A DNA stretch of 20,548 bases, from positions 1 through 20,548 of the forward strand of contig JAAAUF010000758.1 of NCBI GenBank assembly GCA_015499985.1, written 5' to 3'. The notes under the pieces were generated by a model, which worked only from the letters and a program-made list of their open reading frames with translations, was not told the origin of the DNA and ran no database searches. Position 1 is the stretch's first letter. Each line of letters starts with the position of its first letter. The translations under genes and the position numbers were made by a program. This document shows, in pieces, positions 1-10,500 of this stretch. The stretch comes from Haplosporangium gracile. Lineage: Eukaryota > Mortierellomycota > Mortierellomycetes > Mortierellales > Mortierellaceae.

Positions 1-63
1 GCCCAATGGAAAGGCGTCTGACTACGAATCAGGAGATTGCAGGTTCGACCCCTGCATAGATCA
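1..63 (+). tRNA. tRNA-Arg (anticodon ACG), 5' end outside the window
   Basis: This is the 3' part of a tRNA starting at the D-stem. The D-stem strand GCC (1-3) pairs with GGC (13-15). The anticodon stem 17-21/29-33 encloses a 7-base loop (22-28) with anticodon ACG at 24-26. The T-stem 39-43/51-55 encloses the loop TTCGACC. The acceptor 3' strand is 56-62 and base 63 is the discriminator. ACG with A34 converted to inosine reads CGU/CGC/CGA arginine codons. No CCA is encoded, as expected for a eukaryotic nuclear tRNA gene. The 5' acceptor strand and positions 1-9 of the tRNA lie upstream of the window, so whether the whole tRNA folds cannot be checked here. Confidence 0.93.
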
Positions 64-89
64 TAACCAATCATTTCGGTGTGCGAACA

Positions 90-96
90 TTTTTTT
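90..96 (+). terminator. RNA polymerase III terminator of the tRNA
   Basis: A run of seven T lies 27 bases after the end of the tRNA. This is the usual oligo-T stop for RNA polymerase III and supports transcription on the plus strand. Confidence 0.7.
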
Positions 97-571
97 AGCT
101 CTTACGAGAGCCTTTGATCTAGAAAGAGCTCTTTCTTTGGACCAAACGTCCCCTTGGGGCTCCTTTCAGATACTTTTTTTAACTCTTTGCGGCCCCGTTT
201 TGACAGGATAAACTTTTTGCAATTGTATCGCTAGTTCTTGAATGTCAGAGAAGATAGAGAGAAGATAGAGAGAAGATAGAGAGAAGGGGAGAGTTGAAAA
301 GTGCGGATAGAAGAGAAAGTAGCATTGAAGGGAGAGAAGGTGCTGTTGGCAACACTCTGACAATTTTTTTTCTCGTTAAACTTTCTTTTTTTTCCCTCAA
401 TTTCATCCTCTCCTCGTCTTGTGTTTCCTTTCTTCTTGTTCTTCCTCTCCATCTTCTTGTCTTCCTCTCACTCCACCGTTTTCTTTTTTGCATTCCTCAT
501 TCCTCATTCGCTCATTCATTCGTCCACACTCCCATACTCTCAGGCCCCCAACTCACAACACCCCAAGTGTC
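97..571 (+). promoter_or_regulatory. Promoter and pyrimidine-rich leader of the PABA synthase gene
   Basis: This gap between the tRNA and the next start codon has no gene I can support. From about 361 to 550 the plus strand is strongly C/T-rich, as in the leaders of the other genes here. No TATA box is evident. The ATG at 572 is the first one in frame; the frame is open back to about 419 without an ATG. Confidence 0.45.
248..288 (+). repeat. Short tandem repeat, 11-base unit, about 3.5 copies
   Basis: The unit GAAGATAGAGA begins at 250, 261 and 272 and a partial copy follows at 283. It is a purine-rich microsatellite within the PABA synthase promoter region. Confidence 0.85.
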
Positions 572-3500
572 ATGCCGACTCCAGTAGGGTCACCCATCTC
601 TCCGGGCACTGTCGACAGGAGCATGGATATCGACACACACACAGCTGCTATTGCTGCTTCAACGACAACAGCAACGATAGCAACGGACAGTCCAACTTTA
701 CTTCCCCTCCGCACTTTGATCGTCGACAACTACGATTCGTACACCTTCAACCTGCTCCAGCTCTTCGATGAGGACCAGCTCAAGAACGTTGTCGTTATTC
801 GCAACGATCAGTTCGAATGGTATATACCTTTGCATCATTCATATCATACAATCATCCTCGTGCTTGTTTGTTTGGTCTGTCCGAGATTGATCAGTCCCCT
901 GTCCTGTCGCCTTTCACCCTCCCCCCGCAGCTTCTCTGTCAACGATCTTCAATTTCTTACTCGACGTCGTTCACACCTTTACTTAGGCCAGTGTTTGAAC
1001 AGGAGGTCCTGCCTTACTTTGACCAGATCATTCTTTCTCCAGGTCCAGGGCGTCCCGAGCGTGCTCAGGTATTGTAAATCGTTGACAGCATTTTCTAACG
1101 GACCCTTGATTCCATGATCCAGTGCGCAGATTGTGCAACTTTTCACGTTTCTGAACCCTGCCTGTCGCAACGCCCTCTTTTTTACATTTCAACCATATTT
1201 CCGTTCGCCCCCTTTCTCCTTATTTCTCCTCTCTTCTTTTTTCCACCGGGTTATCAATTGTTCCTTCATTTCGTTCTTCTCTCTTCATTTCCCTCTCGCT
1301 ATTGCGATTCTCCCTTCATTCTCGTTGGGGATGAGTCACTGTGTATCGCGTCCAATGCAATTCGCCCATGCTCACATTCACTTTATTCATGAACGATGTC
1401 GTGATATCTAGGACTTTGGAATCTGTACTCAGATCCTCCAAACCTCTCATATCCCAGTTTTTGGAGTATGTCTCGGACATCAGGGCCTTGGTTGGATTCA
1501 TGGCGCGGCTGTCACTTACGGACCAGAGCCAGTGCACGGACAGATCGCCCAAATCAAACACGACAACACTGGAATCTTTCGAGGAATCCCCCAGAAATTT
1601 GAAGCTGTCCGTTACCACTCCTTGGTCGTCCAAGAAAATGATCTTCCCGACACTCTTGTCGCCACTGCTTGGTGTCATAGCTTCCCCCTGATCGCCGCAG
1701 ACAACCTATCCAGTGGCTCAGTGCACATATCCAACATCGATAGAGCCCTCGGGTCCAAGATCCTCATGGGACTTCGACACAAGACACTCCCTCATCATGG
1801 AGTTCAGTTCCACCCAGAGTCGATCTGTACCCAGTTCGGCAAACGCATGATGGCCAACTTCTTCTGCAGCTCGACTGAATTTTATGCTGATCAGGATCGG
1901 CTTGACAACACACTCATCATCCCAGACTATATCCATCGACTTTCGGTTGTACCGACTGAACCAACCGTCACCAATATCGTTCCATCGCCGCGCCACAGCC
2001 TAAAGAAACAGCCGAGCCCATTCAGCCTTTTCATTCGAGCATTGGATCCCAGCATCTTCCCCGAACCAGAAAGGGTCTTTTCATCCCTGTTTTTGACAGG
2101 GCCTCGATCCAAGGCGGCCTCATGGTGGCTCGACAGTGCCCGTCAACCTCATCCAATGGCTCGCTTCTCGTTTATGGGAGGCGTTGAAACAAGGAGTGCC
2201 CACAGACAGGATTTTCTCGTCCCTGGATCAGCACAGGCTGTCCTCCAATACTCAACACTTCACAGAGAGGTCTTTGTACGTCGATACCAGGACCAGACAC
2301 CAGAATCATCAAAGCGTGTCAAACTGGACGACGAATCGTCAGGAACATTCTGGGACTGGATGTCCAATGTGATGGCCGAACTTGGCAAAGACAACGTCGA
2401 GACTACGGTCGAAGGTCCCAGTGGCGAGCAGTGCGACTTTGATTCGGTACCTTTCGACTTTTTTGCAGGAATGGTTGGTTACCTCGGGTACGAGATGAAG
2501 CGGGAGAGTCTGGAAGGCTATCACACCCCTGTAGAGCAAGAATGTCGATGCCTCGGCCACTCAAATGTCAAAACCCTATGCAGCTGTGATTGTGTCAAGC
2601 AACCAGACGCCTCTTTCGTGCTGGCTACTCAGGCAGTCGTGTTTGATCATGTCGATAAGCGGGTGTATGTCTTGGGCGTCGTGAACAATCAGCCCGGCAG
2701 GATTCTGGACGGCGTTGGAGGAACTGTTGGTTTTGATAGTTTGGAGGGTTGTCGCAACTGGGTTCAGGATGTGGGCCGGTCGATAGTTCATATCGCCTCG
2801 GATAACTCAACCACTTTCAACCGAAAGAATTCGACTATTACCGGACCGCTCTCCCACGCAGAAAAGAGCGAACCCTATCTGATCAAACAACGCCATCGTC
2901 GTCAGTCATCAGCAGGATTGTTGTCGCCCTTCAAAGTAGATGTTACGGAAAAAGGCTATCTTCGTGCGATTCAGGACAGTCTTGACTACATTCATGAGGG
3001 CGAGAGTTACGAACTGTGCCTGACGACTCAGTTCCGGGCTAAAGTGCCACTATACCATCAGTCGCATGATAAGGACCAGCACGCTCATGGAGACCCGGCC
3101 TTTGATCTTTATAGAATCCTTCGGAAACTCAACCCTGCACCTTTCTCAGCTTTCCTGAGTTTACCCACCGCTACTGACGAATTAGTTCTGACTCAAGGAC
3201 ATCGACACGGTCGCGTACCAGATGCTGCGAATGAGCTAGTCAGCAAGCTGACCATTCTCTCGTCTTCCCCAGAGCGGTTTTTGAAGATTGGAAAGAGGCC
3301 AGGAGATGAGACGGCGACCGACGATACATCTAGAACGGTGGAGATGAAGCCTATCAAGGGAACTGTTGCGGTGGCCAAGGGTTGCTTCTGCAAGGAGGAC
3401 GAGGGGTGTGGAGTTGAGGAGCAGGATGGAGACAGTGCTGATCACACGCAGGATGAGGATGAGGAGGACACTCCAGAGAAATATGGCACGGTCAGGGATC

Positions 3501-4439
3501 GATGTGCGGAGGCCAGGCGGCGCGAGGACCAAAGTCGTATTGACTCGTTGTCAAAGAACATCAAAGAACGCGCCGAAAATCTTATGGTTAGCAACTATTT
3601 CGAGCCTTTGCAGACTATGCCTTCTACACATAGCTCTTTCGATACTAACCTGCTATCCACTTGGTTGTGCAATAGATTGTGGACTTGATTCGCAATGATT
3701 TGGCGCATGTTTGTAAAGCCAAGTCCGTCCGCGTCCCTTACTTGATGCATGTTGAATCCTATGAGACTGTCCACCAGCTTGTGACGACCGTCCGTGGTGA
3801 GCTTTTTGATCACGTTGACAATACTCAGGCAGTGAGGGCATGCTTCCCACCAGGATCTATGACAGGAGCACCCAAGCTTCGATCGGTTCAATTGTTGGAT
3901 TCGCTCGAGCACCATGTCAGACGCGGTATCTATTCGGGTTGTCTTGGATACATTGGCATTCCTGCGGTGTCAGCGCCATCTCAGCGTTCGACCGACAGTG
4001 AGGTCAAGGCTAGAGTGCGATCTGCAGCTGATCTTTCAGTTGTGATCCGCACTGGTGTGCTCTCTGTGGAGCAACAGGAGGACAAGGAAGGACAAACACA
4101 GCTTGTTGGTGGTAAGTTTTTTTTTTTTTTGCAATGTGTACTGAATGATGGGGTTCATCAACTGCCTGGAGCTGACGCTGGTCTTGCTATCCTCTATTTG
4201 CCCTTAGAACTCTCTGTTGGAGCAGGAGGAGCCTTGACCATTCTGTCTGACGCCAACGAGGAGTGGTGTGAGGTTCTCTTGAAATCGCGTTCCGTCGTCC
4301 CCAGGTAAGAATTTCTCGTAGTTAATAATGGCTAAGGTGACTTTCGGTTGTATCATTATTGGACAAACTAATCATCCTTGCCGTTTTTTTCGTTTATTTT
4401 CATAGTGTTCTTACCTACTTGCATCAGAACAGTGCTTGA
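572..4439 (+). CDS. Bifunctional para-aminobenzoate (aminodeoxychorismate) synthase, glutaminase plus synthase fusion
   Basis: Makes 4-amino-4-deoxychorismate from chorismate and glutamine, for folate synthesis. Proposed exons: 572-819, 987-1068, 1412-3586, 3676-4111, 4208-4304, 4406-4439 (3072 nt, 1023 aa). The class I glutamine amidotransferase domain is at about 46-265, with VDNYDSYTFN near residue 51, SPGPGRPE, the nucleophile Cys130 in GVCLGHQ, and His244/Glu246 in GVQFHPES. A PabB-like N-terminal region follows, and the chorismate-binding domain runs from about 618 to the end, with GESYELCLTTQ, KERAENLMIVDLIRND across an exon junction, and PPGSMTGAPK (893-902). PIKGT at 757-761 carries Lys759; anthranilate synthases have Ala there, so this favours aminodeoxychorismate synthase over TrpE. 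An acidic insert (about 764-815) follows PIKGT. It is equivalent to fungal Abz1-type fusions, but a specific symbol is not assigned. Joins are by eye; the 343-nt intron 2 is the longest. Confidence 0.95.
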
Positions 4440-4746
4440 ACAGCACCCTTCCATTCTCATTTGTTATATCTACCACTATCACCATGACCAGCATTCCATA
4501 TAACCATAGACAGACGTTCTACTGCATTGCATTTTCAAAGAGATCCTTTTTCATTCGACAATGCTACGCCCAATGCGCATGTTGTTCCATCACGTGGAGT
4601 GTGCCTGACAAACGACACACCATAAAAAGGAGAACAAAAAAGTGTCATATTTTTTTCTTTTCACTGCGTTTCTTTTCTATTTCATTTCATCAGCACACAC
4701 TCACACTCACACACACACACACACATAGATTTACATTCACTTCAGC
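4440..4746 (+). promoter_or_regulatory. PABA synthase 3' flank and transgelin promoter
   Basis: This 307-base spacer has no gene. A TATA-like CATAAAAAGG lies at 4621-4630, about 120 bases before the next ATG. A CA-dinucleotide run and a C/T-rich stretch follow just before the start codon. No canonical AATAAA is seen after the PABA synthase stop. Confidence 0.35.
4708..4725 (+). repeat. (CA)9 dinucleotide repeat in the transgelin leader
   Basis: An uninterrupted CA run ends 21 bases before the start codon at 4747 and is preceded by shorter CACT-like tracts. It is likely to be polymorphic in length. Confidence 0.85.
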
Positions 4747-6024
4747 ATGAGCGACCAAAGAAAGTTCGGAATCGACAGAGGTATTTAGCACTTACGACAG
4801 TCTGCTTTAACTCAAAGACGATAGACGACTCCGACACAAAGAAAAGGTCAGCGACTCATCGGAGGCTTTTTTTCATTTTGACTGGACTTGTAGAAATCGC
4901 CGCAAAGCTTGCCTCCAAGTACGATGTTGGCCGAGAAGTAGAGGTAACCTACAGTTCTTGACGCTTTGCATTGGGAGACACGTCCAAAATATACGACAAA
5001 ATTTAAACAACGAGAGTAACATGGCATGGCCCATGCTACCTTTCTTTGGGTATGATAGGCACGGCAATGGATTGAGACTGTTGTTGGCGAGCCCTTCCCA
5101 TATGAAGGGTTTCAGCAGTCGCTCAAGGACGGAGTCATCCTCTGCAAGTGAGTGTCGTTCATAAGGCTGTTGCGCACTTTTCGTTTTGTAAATATTAAAC
5201 AACTACCTGACTCGATATTATTTCTACTTACTACTAGGCTAATGAACGTACTCATTCCAGGATTTGTCAAGATAAAGTCTTCCAAAATGCCTTTTGTCCA
5301 GGTACACCCTAAGGATGATACGCTTTTACTTTCTCCAAATATCGACCAAGCGGCTACAAGAAGTTTCATCCAGAAGAATGTACAAAAAAAGGCTGATCAA
5401 TTCTACACCTGTTGTTTATTTTGTCTAGATGGAGAATATTGCCAGGTTTCTGGAGGGCTGCGAAAGACTCGGATGTCCGAAGCACGACCTCTTTCAAACG
5501 ATTGATCTGTATGAGAACAAAAACCCTGGACAAGTGGTCGATGCCATATGGTCGCTCTCGCGGCATGCTGCTAAAGCTGGATGTGATATACCGGTAACAT
5601 CAATAAGCTACAATGTGTGAGGACGGTCATTTTTTCAACAAGTATCGGACTATTGGGCCAAAGTTTGTAACTAACAATCTATATCGTTTCTATCATCACG
5701 TTTGCTCGTATGTAGATTCTGGGACCCAAGCTGTCTGACAAACATGTTCGTTTTTCTCCGGCTGACTTGATGATCTTTCCATACAGTATCCGATTCATGT
5801 GCCTACAGGATGTTCGGATTACTGCTGTTCCTCATATACAATCGATTTTCTTGTCACTTTTTACAAAATAGGAGGTCGAATTCTCGGAAGAGGTGCTGAA
5901 TGCAGGAAAGGCGGTTATTAATACCTATCAGTACGGATATAGTGGCGGTGCCAACCTGTCAGGTCAACGGTCAGGACGTCGTGAGATTGGGGGTGTTGAT
6001 CCAGGACGTACACGGACTCCTTAG
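4747..6024 (+). CDS. Transgelin/calponin-family actin-binding protein (single CH domain, Scp1-like)
   Basis: Proposed exons: 4747-4780, 4894-4943, 5059-5147, 5238-5301, 5429-5593, 5716-5745, 5872-6024 (585 nt, 194 aa, close to the usual ~200 aa). A basic N-terminus is followed by a helix (EIAAKLASKYD) and one calponin-homology domain at about 29-131. Family hallmarks are ARQWIETVVGE, the LKDGVILCKLMN core (50-61), MENIARFLEGCERLG (80-94), and DLFQTIDLYENKNPGQV. The tail ILGPKLSDKHEVEFSEEV is typical of fungal transgelins. It ends in a degenerate calponin-like repeat (about 160-179, TYQYGYSGGANLSGQ). By family knowledge, such proteins bind and bundle F-actin at cortical patches. The donor of intron 6 (GTTCGT) is weak. 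The gene is intron-dense, with six introns in 195 codons. The ATG has A at -3. Confidence 0.93.
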
Positions 6025-6073
6025 GAAACTCTTGGACGCGGCAGGAGGTTTCCTCTTTGATGACTTGAAATGA

Positions 6074-6079
6074 AATAAA
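6074..6079 (+). promoter_or_regulatory. Candidate polyadenylation signal AATAAA of the transgelin gene
   Basis: A canonical AATAAA lies 50 bases after the TAG at 6022-6024, a sensible distance for 3'-end formation in a compact fungal gene. Confidence 0.5.
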
Positions 6080-6118
6080 AAATATCAGCAAGGTGTGACC
6101 AAGCTGGTTCTCATGAGG

Positions 6119-6125
6119 TATAAAA
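6119..6125 (+). promoter_or_regulatory. Candidate TATA box (TATAAAA) of the 314-aa protein gene
   Basis: A perfect TATAAAA lies about 200 bases before the ATG at 6322 and only 40 bases after the upstream gene's candidate polyadenylation signal. Transcription could start around 6145-6160. This rests on sequence match alone. Confidence 0.35.
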
Positions 6126-6321
6126 CATGGAGTGATGGATGAAGGGATGCAATAGATTCTAAACATGGTTCCTCAGGAGCACCTACGTGCCTTTCTCAAT
6201 TTTTGTGACGTAGTGCTCAATTTCACCCGCAACGGTACGGACCTTTGTGCATAGAAGCACGCTTTTCGTCCCTTGTTTTCATTCACACACTCAACAACAC
6301 AACCCAAACTAAAGGAAAACA

Positions 6322-7266
6322 ATGTCGGACAGTATTGGACACGATGCAACACCCCATCCACGGGACACCACTCACAACGATCCCGCCAACGACAGTGGTA
6401 GCGACAGTGATGATGTCTCGACTCCTCCATTCCTCTCCCGACCCTACAGCCGCCAGAGCAATAGCAACTCCCCTACAGCAGTAGGAGCCGACTCTGCAAC
6501 GGCCACAACTACAGCTCCTCAGCCCCGTGAAGCCTTCCGTTCCTCAGTGTTCGGAGCCCACACCCGTACCAAGGAAAGCAAGTCGTCAAAGTCCAAGCAC
6601 GCCTCAGGAATAGCATCCAACAGTGAGAACTCTGACTCTGACAACTCTGACAACGAGGAGACAGGAGCAGGAGACCGAGAAGGACGCAAGAGTAGCAGAA
6701 GAAGACGGTTTTCGGATTCTGCATCCCACTTGTTGGCTCAGGCACCTTCCGTCCCAGACCTGAGGTTCGACAACAACTACCGCAAGGCCCTGAATCAGAT
6801 CTATGAGACCTACGCCAAAGAATCTGCCCTTGCTATCGACTCGACCACTATCCTTGACGCCTCGGACGAAAAGAACCCAACACCATCCGCCACAGGAACA
6901 TTACAAAAACCAAGCAAGGACACCACTGGAAAGAGAGTCCCCTCAATCCCCGCGAGGGTAACGGTGATGACGATCCGCGATATTATCATCATGCCTTTTA
7001 TCCACGGTTTCTTCTGGGGATTCGGTACCATCCTGTTGACACTTGTCGGTCAACGGAGTCTAGTATACCATGTCCAGCGCACTTGGCGTAAAGTCTTTGG
7101 AGGCAACCCGGATGACGTGGTGAACGCTCCGAGAGGTCAGCCCGCTAGAGTCCGTCGCATTGGGGGAGGAGGAGGGTTTGGATTGGGAGGTGTTGGGTTG
7201 TCGAATGCTGGGTCTGCTGGTGGTATTGGAGCTGGTGGATTCGCGAGACCCGGACATGTCTATTAG
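6322..7266 (+). CDS. Single-helix membrane protein with Ser/Asp-rich N-terminus and Gly-rich tail (DUF1770-like, function unknown)
   Basis: Intronless, 314 aa, first ATG in a good context (A at -3) and TAG at 7264-7266. Residues 1-140 are low-complexity, rich in Ser, Asp, Thr and Asn, with an acidic Ser stretch (about 100-112) followed by a basic KSSRRRRFSDS patch. A conserved-looking core has PDLRF at 145-149, then NNYRKALNQIYETYAKES. A further low-complexity linker leads to VTVMTIRDIIIMPFIHGF (about 213-230) and one hydrophobic helix (about 221-243) containing HGFFWGFGT. Residues 275-310 are Gly-rich with two arginines before them. From memory, the pattern PDLRF..Y plus T.RD...P...G..WG resembles the fungal DUF1770 family. 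It also superficially recalls the helix of the Mim1/TOM13 mitochondrial outer-membrane import factor. Neither could be tested, so no function is assigned. Confidence 0.85.
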   Translation: MSDSIGHDATPHPRDTTHNDPANDSGSDSDDVSTPPFLSRPYSRQSNSNSPTAVGADSATATTTAPQPREAFRSSVFGAHTRTKESKSSKSKHASGIASNSENSDSDNSDNEETGAGDREGRKSSRRRRFSDSASHLLAQAPSVPDLRFDNNYRKALNQIYETYAKESALAIDSTTILDASDEKNPTPSATGTLQKPSKDTTGKRVPSIPARVTVMTIRDIIIMPFIHGFFWGFGTILLTLVGQRSLVYHVQRTWRKVFGGNPDDVVNAPRGQPARVRRIGGGGGFGLGGVGLSNAGSAGGIGAGGFARPGHVY

Positions 7267-7569
7267 TCTTTTGTTTTTTTACCCCATTATACAATATAAA
7301 AGATTCTAGTTGCTAAAAGAAAGCAGAAAACACCAAAAGCAGACCAGTATGTATTGAATAGGCAAAAGGGCACGAAAAATGCGGAAAATGTATTGCTGAG
7401 AGAAAAATTGACAACAAAAAATGAGAACAAGGGGAAAATGGTTTTGTCTATCAGAAAAGCAATGTCTACAAGGTTGTTGGTTATGGTACAATGGTGGGGG
7501 ATAAAAAAAAATGTGAAAAAAATAAATAAATGAAAACGAACGCCTAATCCTCTCCCTCTCTCTGGGTCT
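7267..7569. other. Convergent 3' spacer
   Basis: This 303-base spacer separates the stop codons of two convergent genes. The plus strand is A-rich. Overlapping AATAAA signals at 7521-7530 could serve the plus-strand gene, about 255 bases after its stop. If so, the two transcripts' 3' ends would nearly meet. No gene is seen. Confidence 0.5.
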
Positions 7570-10500
7570 CTAAGTGGGTTTGCGCTTGCGCAAGAGATCG
7601 TAGTACTCCTCCCGCTCCTGTATAAACTTTTGGCGCTCCATGTCCTTCATCACAAACTTGAGTCGGCGCCATGGGCGAAAACCAGCAAACTTAGCGTCTC
7701 TCTTGGTAGATTCGGCAGGGTGGGTAAAGATATCTTTGCTGAAATCAGAACCGGAAGGCGTGGCAAAGCTTGATCGCATGATGGCTTGAGGTCCGGTCAC
7801 CACAAGCATACCCTCGGCAAGGGCCTCAAGAACACGCGGGTAGTCTTTCTGGACTATGTCCCACAAAATCTGGCGGTGGTGCTCCGCCAAGTTCTTGAAT
7901 GGTTGAGGGTAGGGCTGCAACTTAGCCTCGACAAGTTCCCTCCGTACATCACTGTGCTGGGAGCCGGTCGTGGTGTCCGTAGCCCGGGATTTAGACTCGA
8001 GTGCCAACGAGGTAGCGGTGTCCTGGCGGTCAAAAGGCGAACCGGACTGTTGCTTCGCGTGGACACCCTCCAACGACAGGAGATCCTCTAGACTATCTGC
8101 CAAGGCTGCAAAAGTTCTGGGTCGAGGGTAGAGCAAGGTTGCACCAAGCTTTGGTGTGGTAGACTTGTCGGTGGCGGAAATCGATTCCAAAGGAGCCTCG
8201 CGCTTGGAGACCGACAAATCAGAAACCTCCTTCATGGCTCCAGCAGAACCTTCTCCAGACTGAGAGTCCAAGGAGATCGCGTCCAGGGTCTTGGTCGAGG
8301 ACGAGTCGGCGCCAGACTGCCCTGATTGTGCGGTAATGTATCCAGGAAGCAATTTGTCCTGGACAATCTCGAGAGAATCCAACAAAAGTCCGTTCCTGGC
8401 CAAGGCAATACAATAGTCGTTCCAGTTAGAGGAATCAAACTGGAAACCAAGCTCCTCGAGTTGATTCCAGATCGCCTTGACTTCCTGAATCCTTCCAGAG
8501 TAGGAGAGCGAGTCGAGAACAATCGAAATCGGTTGCTGCAGAATCCCTTGAAGCTTAGAGGCCTTGGTTGACAGACGGTCATTGACCCATTCAAAGTTCA
8601 CTGTCTTGGAGGGACCGATCTGATCTGCGTGGCTCTGGGTAGATCGCCACTTTTCAAGGAATCGATCAAACAACTCGTTCCAGATACTCAGCACATTCTC
8701 GACATCGCCGCCACGACGGTACGAGTCCATCAGGATCGTGAAGGTGATAGTGTTAGGCTCCAGTCCGCGGGCCTTGATTTCATCAAACATGGCCTTGGTG
8801 GCCACAAAGTTGCCCTCCTTGGCATAGGCATCGAGCAGCGGCGTGAAGGTCATCAAGGGATTGGGCCGGGCAGACGCCTTGAGAGGCTTCCGTTCGGTCC
8901 CGATGGTCGACAGATGGCCCTCTTGTACCTGATCAGAGACGAACTCTCGGTCAAAAGAGTCGGGTGAGCTGGCGCTGGCTCGGTCATGGCTCTTGTTGAT
9001 TCCGAGCTGTTTCAGCTCCTCGCTCTCCAGGGGCTCATCCTCCTCGTCTCCGACAACAACCAGACCGCGACTCTTGAGAATCTTGTTCAGGAAATTACGA
9101 CCCTCGCGGATCTCGCCTCGCTTGGCGTGGGCTTGGAGCAGAGCGGCGTAGGTCATAAAGTTGGGTATCAGACCTGAGCGGATCATGTTCTTGTAAATTG
9201 TTTGGGATTCCTGGAAGTCACCGTGATCGAGATAGCCCTTCATCAGAATCGTCTGCGCCAGAACATTGTGACTGAATCCATCCTCCTCCATTGTGTCGTA
9301 AAGTCGTTGAGCTGCTGGCATATCGCCGTCCTTGACCAAGCCGAACAAAAGATTAGAATAGATATAGCTGTTGGGTTTGAGATCCTCCGAACGCATGGCA
9401 TCGTAGATGGACAACATCTGAGTCAGGTCTCCATGGCGGGCGTAAGCGTTGAGCAAGGTTCCGAAAATGATCTCGTTCGGCATGATGTTCGACTGGATCA
9501 TCTCCCTGTAGACGGTCTGAGCGCTCAGCATATCCTCCGCGGTACAATAGACATGCATCATCGATCCGTATGCAAAGGCATTAGGTTTGACCCCATGGAC
9601 TCCGACCATCTCGTTCCAAAAGGCTTCGGCACCATCGGTATCTCCTCGGATGGCAAAGAGACTGAGAATGCTGGAAAATGTAAACTTATCCGGTCGAACA
9701 CTGTCGGCCACCATCGACTGAAACACTCGAAATGCCCCATCCAGGTCGCCCTGACGCTGGAAGGCACGAATAAGAATGTTGTAGTTGACAGTATTGGGCT
9801 CCATCTGCTTGGAAAGCTCGTTGAAAAGTCGAACACTTTTGGAGGGGTCAAGCGAGACACTCCGGAGAAGAGCGCTGAAGGTATATTCGTTCGAGGAGAC
9901 CCCACTGGAGTTCATCTGCTCCACAAGCTGCCTAGTCATGTCGTAGTCGCCCATCGCTCCAACTGCCTCCAGCATAGGACCAAGAGTCTTGTTAGTCGGA
10001 ACAAGATCAGCCGCAAGGACCTCCTGGTAAACTCGTTGGGCTTCCCGCAGGTTTCCGGCCTTTGAATGTGCGTCAATGATGGCCGAGTACGTGTCCTCCA
10101 GTGGCTTGAGTCCTTGTCTCCTCATCAAGTCGAACGTGTAGTCCATGTAGTCGAACTTTTGTCCACGTCCGAAACGGTGAATAACGGTAGTGTAGAATCC
10201 ACGACTGAAGACAAGACCGCCCTTCGAAAGTGATTCCAAAACACCAAAGACCTGGTGGAATCGAGATCGATCCAAAAGAAACACCAGGAGGTACTCGGTA
10301 ACTTGCCGATTGCGAGCGATCCCTTCACCCTCGATCCACTTCAACACATCCGCGGCAAGCTTCCTGGCACGACTCGTCCGTCCCTGAAAGTAGGTCGAGT
10401 ATCTGTCGACATCGAAAGAGGACTTAACAAGCTGACTGTAGAGTCCCAGAACCCTTCTCATCTCGGCGTTAGTGTCGCACAGCTGAATGATCTCCGAAAA

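Noticed and set aside
572..4439. Anthranilate synthase (TrpE/TrpG fusion) as an alternative identity
   Set aside because: PIKGT with lysine at the key position, rather than PIAGT, and the fusion order glutaminase then synthase point to aminodeoxychorismate synthase.
9202..10065. Open frame of 287 codons on the plus strand inside the PPR gene
   Set aside because: It is antisense to clear PPR repeats, has no recognisable domain, and its openness follows from the codon use of the real minus-strand gene.
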